Part shown: one piece after another, positions 57,614-64,000 of the stretch
Layout of the letters: each line of letters starts with the position of its first letter
Position numbering within the stretch: the stretch's first letter is position 1
Source: Tachypleus tridentatus
Taxonomy: Eukaryota; Arthropoda; Merostomata; Xiphosura; Limulidae
Assembly (NCBI RefSeq): GCF_004210375.1
Contig: NC_134833.1
Span: 146,064,127 to 146,128,126 of the forward strand
DNA: 64,000 bases
Reading direction: 5' to 3'
The notes under the pieces: model-generated
Database searches by the model: none
Told to the model about the DNA's origin: nothing
Seen by the model: only the letters and a program-made list of their open reading frames with translations
Made by a program: the position numbers and the translations under genes

Positions 57614-58770
57614 TACTCTTCAAAACAAGAAACGTAAAAGGGATATTTTTGTTATTTCAAAGAGAAATATATGTAATAACGTTACAAGCTCAGAGTATGT
57701 GATGTTACACGTGTTAAGGCACTGATTGTCAGACCAAAATGACAATAAAAGTTGTGCACTTTGAAAACGGAGGAAAACATCGGATTTTTCGCCAAAACGC
57801 ATGCGTGTCCAATAAATTTGTTTGAGAGATCTGCATGTTCTGCAAGTGCAACATGTGCAAAATCCCTATAAAAGTGACGGGTTCTCGGTTTCCATAGCTC
57901 AGTGTTAAGCCACCGACACGCAATACAGTTACACCAAGACTGACTGAAGCATAACGCAACAACGCCATTGGTCGCTTGGAAGCAGGCGAATCTCGATCAG
58001 ATGTTGCCAGAGCTGTGAATGTCCACCCAAGCACCATCACAAGGCTATGGAATCGTCATCAACAACATGGATCAACTCGTGACCGTCCACGATCTGGCAG
58101 ACCTCGTGTGACCACGCCCGCACAAGATCGCAACATCCGGTTACGTCACCTTCGGGATAGGACCACCACTGCGATGTCTACTGCCTCAACCATACCAGGG
58201 CTGCGTAGGATTTCCGATCAGACCGTCGATACGTCGACGAGATTCTTAGGCCCTATGTGCAACCCATCATGGTGAACGTCAACGACGTTTTTCAACATGA
58301 CAACGCCCGTCCTCACACAGCCCGACTCACCACTGTCTTCTTGAGACACCACAACATCAACGTTCTTCCCTGGCCCTCCAGATCACCAGATTTAAACCCC
58401 ATCGAACATCTTTGGGACGAGTTGGACCGACGTCTGCGACGGCGACAACCTCAACCGCAGACTCTACCTCAGCTTGCAGCAGCTTTGCAGGCTGAGTGGA
58501 CAGCCATTCCACAGGATGTGATTCGTCATTTCATCGCTTCCATGGGCAGGAGATGCCAAGCAGTTATTGATGCTCACAGGGGGCATACTCGTTATTGACG
58601 TTGAGTGACGTTAAACTTCACCTTGCGAGCGTGGACTTCGCCTTTGCAGACTTTGGATGTTCAGCAGTGAATGTGCAAAGTTTCACACATGTCATACAGA
58701 ACTACCCGGAATAAACTTGTTAACAAGTTGTCTCATATTTTGCCTTTTGCGTTTCTTTTTTTGAAGAGTA
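57614..58770 (+). mobile_element. Tc1-like element, internally deleted, 1157 bp
   Basis: The inverted repeats are tactcttcaaaacaagaaac at left and the complement of gtttctttttttgaagagta at right, flanked by TA (57612-57613 and 58771-58772). The interior carries the two ends of a Tc1-type transposase on +. Confidence 0.93.
57940..58598 (+). pseudogene. Tc1-like transposase with central deletion
   Basis: The N-terminal half has helix-turn-helix sequence (SRSDVARAVNVHPSTITRLW) and RDRPRSGRPRVTT. The C-terminal half starts near 58257 with NDVFQHDNARPHTARL and SPDLNPIEHLWDELDRR, holding the second and third catalytic acids (D and E). The junction near 58225-58250 skips the region with the first Asp. 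A stop also lies near the N-terminus (EA-stop-RN). Both halves look little mutated, so the deletion is recent or was carried by amplifying copies. Confidence 0.88.
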
Positions 58771-58772
58771 TA

Positions 58773-60369
58773 TTGTCATTACTGGTAGCAACTACATTGA
58801 AAATATAGCTTACAACAATAACTTATATTCTGGGCGCAGTTTTATCAGGTTAAAACATACAGGTATATATTTTATCCTGAGAGATAAAATGTAAAATATC
58901 TCAATTCTCAGACTTGTGAAGTTACAAGTTGAATTGCAACTAAATATGTTTTCTAAGCCTAACAGTCTATGTTGAGCACCCAGTAGTCCAGCCTATATCG
59001 ACATATGACTTGTATATCTGGGTTCAAATCCTTGTCTCACTAAACATGTTCGCCCTTTCAGCCATGGAGGCGTTTTGAACCTACAGTCAATTCTACTATT
59101 CCTTGGTTGTTGGCGGTGGGTGGTGATGACTAGCTGCTTTTATTCTAGTCTTCAAGTGCTAAATTGGTGACGGCTAGCACGAAATTTCAATGAAACCAAA
59201 CTATCTCTGTGTGATAATATATGTTGATAAACATTTCAAAATAACATTCCTCCTTTATTGTTTTCGCTATTACTTAGTAATGAGACTGTTATATCGCATT
59301 TTATGGTTTTGGTTTCGTTATCTGTGTCTTCCCACGAGTATGTACAACAAAGTAGAAATGCTCGTCTTAGCTGTTCCAAGATTTATTGTTTGATTTGTTT
59401 TCTCTTGTCGTTATCTCTTTATCGATAAATCGTTTACAATCCGTTCCTATTTGTGACTTTATTTATACCACTTCTGTGTATCAGAAAGCTAATATTCTTC
59501 GATATCGTAAACGACGTTGTGTAAATTTGTAGTAATAACTGTGATCTCATCCTATTATCGTATTTTTCATCCACTTTTGAAAAAGCTATTCTCGAATGCC
59601 ACACCTTTGTCGTGCTTGTCTCGAGTTTTACCAAATTATTTGTTCAACAGTACATCGGGTATGACTTCCCCCAACTATCGCTTTCGTTGCAGGAAACTTT
59701 GTAGGCTTAACATCGATTTTAATACAGCCTGTTCTATATTAGTGTCATAGACATCTTGTAACAATAATAATAATAAAAAAAATCAACCGTAAAGGGCAGG
59801 ATTGCTACGATACCGTATGCGTTAATTTGTATTTATATTTAATGTGCAAGATGATTCTAAGCCTGATGTATCGATCATCTCAACGAGAAATTCCTTTTCT
59901 TTCATCGGTAGTTAGCTCAACGTTTCGTTTTAATGACTCTCATTTGTACTGTCGCTTATATCTTCAGAAATTGGAAAGTCGTTAGGATATTACGTTAATC
60001 AAAGTCTCGATAGACCAGCTCGTTACAAGTCTTTTAATGGGGAACCGATATGTCCTCTCCTTGACCTTTAAACGTACTTGCTCAGAACGGAACGTTCGAC
60101 GAAATCAACATGTGTAACGTACGAACAAGTGAACAGTTTTTTTGTTGTTTTTTTTATATATAATAACCACGAGGAAACTGTATACCGAATTGGTGTGTTC
60201 AGTCCGTAGTGGAAAGTGATTGTGGTATTTCTTACAATTTATTGATCACTTATTTAGGGACGTGGCTTTAACAGACTGTTATTTTGATATGAGTTATTTC
60301 GAAAATTCTGAGTCAGAGACCTCTTATTTTCAGATATTTTATGAATGACTTAAACATTTTGTACTGTTA
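58773..60369. other. Gene-free stretch
   Basis: It holds a decayed family 1 SINE at about 58976-59192 (+, body gttggcggtgggtggtgatg). Open frames at 59190-59750 are unassigned. Confidence 0.5.
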
Positions 60370-61375
60370 AGCCGTGTTACTAAGGATTTGTTAATATCAA
60401 GATGTGTCACTAAGGGTATTTTAATATTAAAATACGTTACTAAGGATTTGTTAATATCAAGATGTGTTACTAAGGGTATATTAATATTAAAATACGTTAC
60501 TAAGGATTTGTTAATATCAAGATGTGTTACTAAGGGTATTTTAATATTAAAATACGTTACTGAGGATTTGTTAATATCAAGATGTGTTACTGAGGATTTG
60601 TTAATATCAAAGTGTGTTACTAAGGATTTGTTGATGTTAAGGTACATTTCTAATGATTTGTTGAAATTAAGATGCGTTACTAAAGATTTGTTAATATGAA
60701 TGTATGTAATTAAGGATTTGTTATTATTAAGGTGGGTTACTAAGGATTTGTTAATATGAATGTATGTAATTAAGGATTTGTTATTATTAAGATGCGTTAC
60801 TAAGGATTTGTTAATATGAATGTATGTAATTAAGGATTTGTTATTATTAAGGTGGGTTACTAAGGGTTTGTTAATATGAATGTATATAATTAAGGATTTG
60901 TTATTATTAAGGTGGGTTACTAAGGATTTGTTAATATGAATGTATGTAATTAAGGATTTGTTATTATTAAGGTGGGTTACTAAGGATTTGTTAATATGAA
61001 TGTATGTAATTAAGGATTTGTTATTATTAAGGTGGGTTACTAAGGATTTGTTAATATGAATGTATGTAATTAAGGATTTGTTATTATTAAGGTGGGTTAC
61101 TAAGGATTTGTTAATATGAATGTATGTAATTAAGGATTTGTTATTATTAAGGTGGGCTACTAAGGGTTTGTTAATATGAATGTATGTAATTAAGGATTTG
61201 TTAGTATTAAGGTGGGTTACTAAGGATTTGTTAATATAAATGTATGTAATTAAGGATTTGTTATTATTAAGGTGGGTTACTAAGGGTTTGTTAATATGAA
61301 TGTATGTAATTAAGGATTTGTTATTATTAAGGTGGGTTACTAAGGGTTTGCTGATGTTAAGGTGTGCTACTGAGG
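60370..61375 (+). repeat. 60-bp minisatellite (two 30-bp halves)
   Basis: About 17 units. Early units are taaggatttgttaatatcaa plus a gtgttactaaggg...aatacgttac half. Later units alternate taaggatttgttaatatgaa tgtatgtaat with taaggatttgttattattaa ggtgggttac. The unit length is a multiple of 3, which creates open frames on both strands that are not genes. Confidence 0.93.
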
Positions 61376-61440
61376 TTTTTTAAAAAAATTAAAGCGTTTT
61401 ACAAAGGATTCTTAATCTTAAGGTGTTACTAATGTTTTTG

Positions 61441-62640
61441 AGGTTAAGGTGTGATTGTTCTTTTGAAGTATGTTATTCTTTGGTTGTCTGTTTATAGGAC
61501 TTATGTTTTGGAGTATGCTATACCTGGGTTGTCTGTTTATATTATTTTTGTTTTGAAGTATCTTATTCCTGGGTCATCTCTTTATAAGATTCTTGTTTTG
61601 AGTATGTTATTCCTGGGTTGTCTGTTTATAAGATTGTTGTTTTGAAGTATGTTATTCCTGGGTTGTCTCTTTACAAAATTGTTCTTTTGAAGTATGTTAT
61701 TCCTAGGTTGTCTGTTTATAAGTTTGTGTTTTGAAGTATGTTATTCCTGAGTTGTCTGTTTACAAGACTGTTGTTTTGTAGTTTTTTATTTCTGATTTGT
61801 CTGTTTGTATGATTGATGTTTTGAGGTATGATATTCCTGGGTTGTTTGTTTATAGGATTGTTTTTTGAAGTATGTTATTCCTGGGTTGTCTGTTTATAAG
61901 ATTGGTGTTTTGAAGTATATTCTTCCTGGTTGTCTCTTTATAACATTATCATTTTGAAGTATGTTATTCATGGGACGCCTGCTTATAGGTTGTTTTTTGA
62001 AGTATGTTATTCATGGGCTGTCTGCTTATAGGATTGTACTTTGCAGTTTGCTCTTCCTGGGTTGTCTGTTTATAGGATTGTTTTTGAAGTATGTTATTCC
62101 TGGGTTTCTGTTTATAGGATTGTTTTTTGAAGTATGTTATTCCTGGGTTGTATGTTCATGAGACCATTGTTTTGAGTATGTTATTCCTGGATTGTCCGTT
62201 TTTAAGATTGTTGTTTTCACGTATGATTTACCTTGGTTGTCTGTTTATAGGATTCTTGTTTTGAGTATGTTAATCCTTGGTTGTCTGTTTATAGGATGTT
62301 TGAAGTATGTTATCACTGAGTTGTCTGTTTATACGATTGTTGTTTTGAAGTATGTTATTCCTGGATTGTCTGTTTTTAAGGTTGTTGTTTTCAAGTATGT
62401 TTTACTTTGGTTGTCTGTTTTTAAGATTGTCGTTGTTATTTTGAAGTATGTTATTCCTGAGTTGTCTGTTTATAGGATTGTGTTTTTGAAGTGTGTTATT
62501 CCTGGATTGTCTGTTTATAAGTTTGGTGTTTTGAAGTATGTTATTTCTGGGTTGTCTCTTTATAGGATGTTTGAAGTATGTTATTCCTGGGTTGTCGTTG
62601 TTTGCTTGTAGGACATTTGGTTTGAAGTATGTTATTTTCT
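61441..62640 (+). repeat. About 45-bp minisatellite
   Basis: Roughly 25 units built on tttgaagtatgttattcctg and ggttgtctgtttataagatt, with variable unit length. It follows the 60-bp array after about 65 bases. Confidence 0.92.
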
Positions 62641-62689
62641 AGAGTTTCTATTTTTGAAGTTTATATTCTCAAATGATATTCCCTTTAGT

Positions 62690-63140
62690 TTTGTAGGACA
62701 AGTATGGCTGCGAAAGTGTTTTTTCTATTTGGCATATGTTCATCTGCTTGCCAATAACCTTGTTCTATCTACTTGATGGTCCATTATATGTTCATCTCTT
62801 TATCAAGAATCTTGTTTAGTGTATTTGGTGATTCATTATGTCTCTTCCTGTTTACCAATAATGTTTTCCTGTTTGATGGTTCATTATATCCTTATCTCTT
62901 TAGCAAGAACCTTGTTTGGTCTACTTGATTGTTCATTAGATGTTTATCTGTTTACCAAGAATACTTACCTGTTTGATGGTTCGTTATATCTTAATCTGTT
63001 TAACAAGAATCTTGTTTAGTCTACTTGATGATTCATTATATATTTATTTGTTTATCAAGAACCTTGTGTGGTATATTTGATGATCCATTATATGTTTATC
63101 TGTTTACCAAGAACCTTATTTAGTTTATGTGATGGTATAG
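62690..63140 (+). repeat. About 52-bp minisatellite
   Basis: About eight units of tgtttatctgtttaccaaga, accttgtttagtctacttga, tggttcattata. A third unrelated unit type stands in the same block. Confidence 0.9.
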
Positions 63141-64000
63141 TTCTGTGGATTTTTATAGTTATAAAGTGTTATGGAGATTAAAAAAAATACATCTGTTTTG
63201 GTTTAATCTGAGTGGAGACGTTTACAACGTGTTTACTAGCAACATTCCGTTTCTTCCCTTCTTTAGAAACACTGTGAGCAAGTCACAACTTGTCACGAAA
63301 GTTTTGTAGGCCAACTAGTTGTAGCTAATGATTTACATGGCAATAAGTGACAGATGAACAAAACTAGATGATGCATAATTTGACACCACTCTGAAAGAAA
63401 AATAAACCAGCTTCCTGTAAACGTTTCTAATGATTAAAGTTTAAAAGTCATTAAGAGCCAATCTCCGTCGTATATTCGGGTAAGAGGTTTGTCGCCACTT
63501 ATTGATTCTGCACGCATGTTTTAATGTCTCAGGAAATGACAGTTGAGTTTATGTCATTGATTGCAGAGAAAACTAACACTTCTCTTCTTTAAATATTCGC
63601 GAAACCATACCATTCTATATAGTGTACATTATTTACTGGTGAAGGGGCGTCGTCGTATTTTAATTGTTCGTTGTTTAAAAAGAAAATAAAAGATTGTTAC
63701 ATATGAAAACTTCTTTATTGTTATTAAGAAGGCGAGGAGAAAGTAGACACTTATGTTTCAGTGGTCTCGGGGATAATAACACTTTTAAAACCCATGTTGA
63801 CGTAACGGACACTTAATGAAATGTTTTATCGTTTTTATTGTTGTTACGAAGGTTTGCTATCAAGAACCAAATACGTACATTCGTTGTAGTTACTGGTATT
63901 GCTTTAGGTAAAGCCATATATTTATGTGTACGAGAAACAAAATCGGATGTTTTAACTCAATGTTTAAGACGTTTTTTATACGTCGATTTTCATATTATAA
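63141..64000. other. Gene-free stretch at the window end
   Basis: Nothing recognised. Confidence 0.45.

Noticed and set aside
60339-60699. Long open frames on both strands
   Set aside because: They arise because the 60-bp repeat unit is a multiple of three; the translation is a simple repeat without family features.
61451-63019. Several open frames rich in Val, Leu and Tyr
   Set aside because: They are translations of the 45- and 52-bp minisatellites.

Overview
The window is AT-rich animal DNA. It has a single recognisable cellular gene, with introns, set in a dense field of transposable elements and minisatellites. Genus is inferred from memory only: the abundant SINE with a tRNA-like head and a conserved body (read as gccaactcttgggctactc on one strand) is one I associate with horseshoe crabs (Limulus/Tachypleus). 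A chelicerate host is therefore my best guess; no search was run.

The cellular gene is MKKS/BBS6, the chaperonin-like protein of the Bardet-Biedl ciliopathy complex, on the + strand. Four coding exons (25867-26869, 28785-28963, 29409-29519, 31411-31854) join in frame to about 578 residues, against about 570 in human. A 63-codon ORF for a small single-pass membrane protein (25315-25506) lies 360 bases upstream of the MKKS start, in the same orientation and with polyadenylation signals between the two. Vertebrate MKKS transcripts are known to carry upstream ORFs for small mitochondrial membrane peptides, so this may be an ancient two-ORF arrangement.

Layout. 0-5 kb: Penelope-like reverse transcriptase debris, 35/70-bp and 41-bp tandem repeats. 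4.4-17.3 kb: many tRNA-headed SINE copies in three families, plus a 39-bp minisatellite. 17.9-20 kb: remains of a CR1-like LINE on the minus strand. 20.2-20.6 kb: a mariner-derived MITE. 23.7-24.9 kb: a second Penelope-like 3' region related to window positions 1-1075. 25.3-31.9 kb: the upstream ORF and MKKS. 33.2-35.4 kb: copies of an unclassified repeat. 35.5-39.2 kb: a broken Jockey-like LINE. 39.3-44.25 kb: a decayed I-like LINE ending in RNase H and two head-to-tail 3' UTR units. 48.9-49.4 kb: a 38-bp minisatellite with a palindrome in every unit. 51.2-58.8 kb: an internally deleted mariner, a 238-bp MITE and an internally deleted Tc1-like element. 60.4-63.1 kb: three successive minisatellites.

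Two themes tie the elements together. First, the 3' tails of all three SINE families resemble the 3' tail of the I-like LINE, as expected if SINEs borrow that LINE's reverse transcriptase. Second, every transposon seen is broken or internally deleted, so nothing here looks autonomously mobile.
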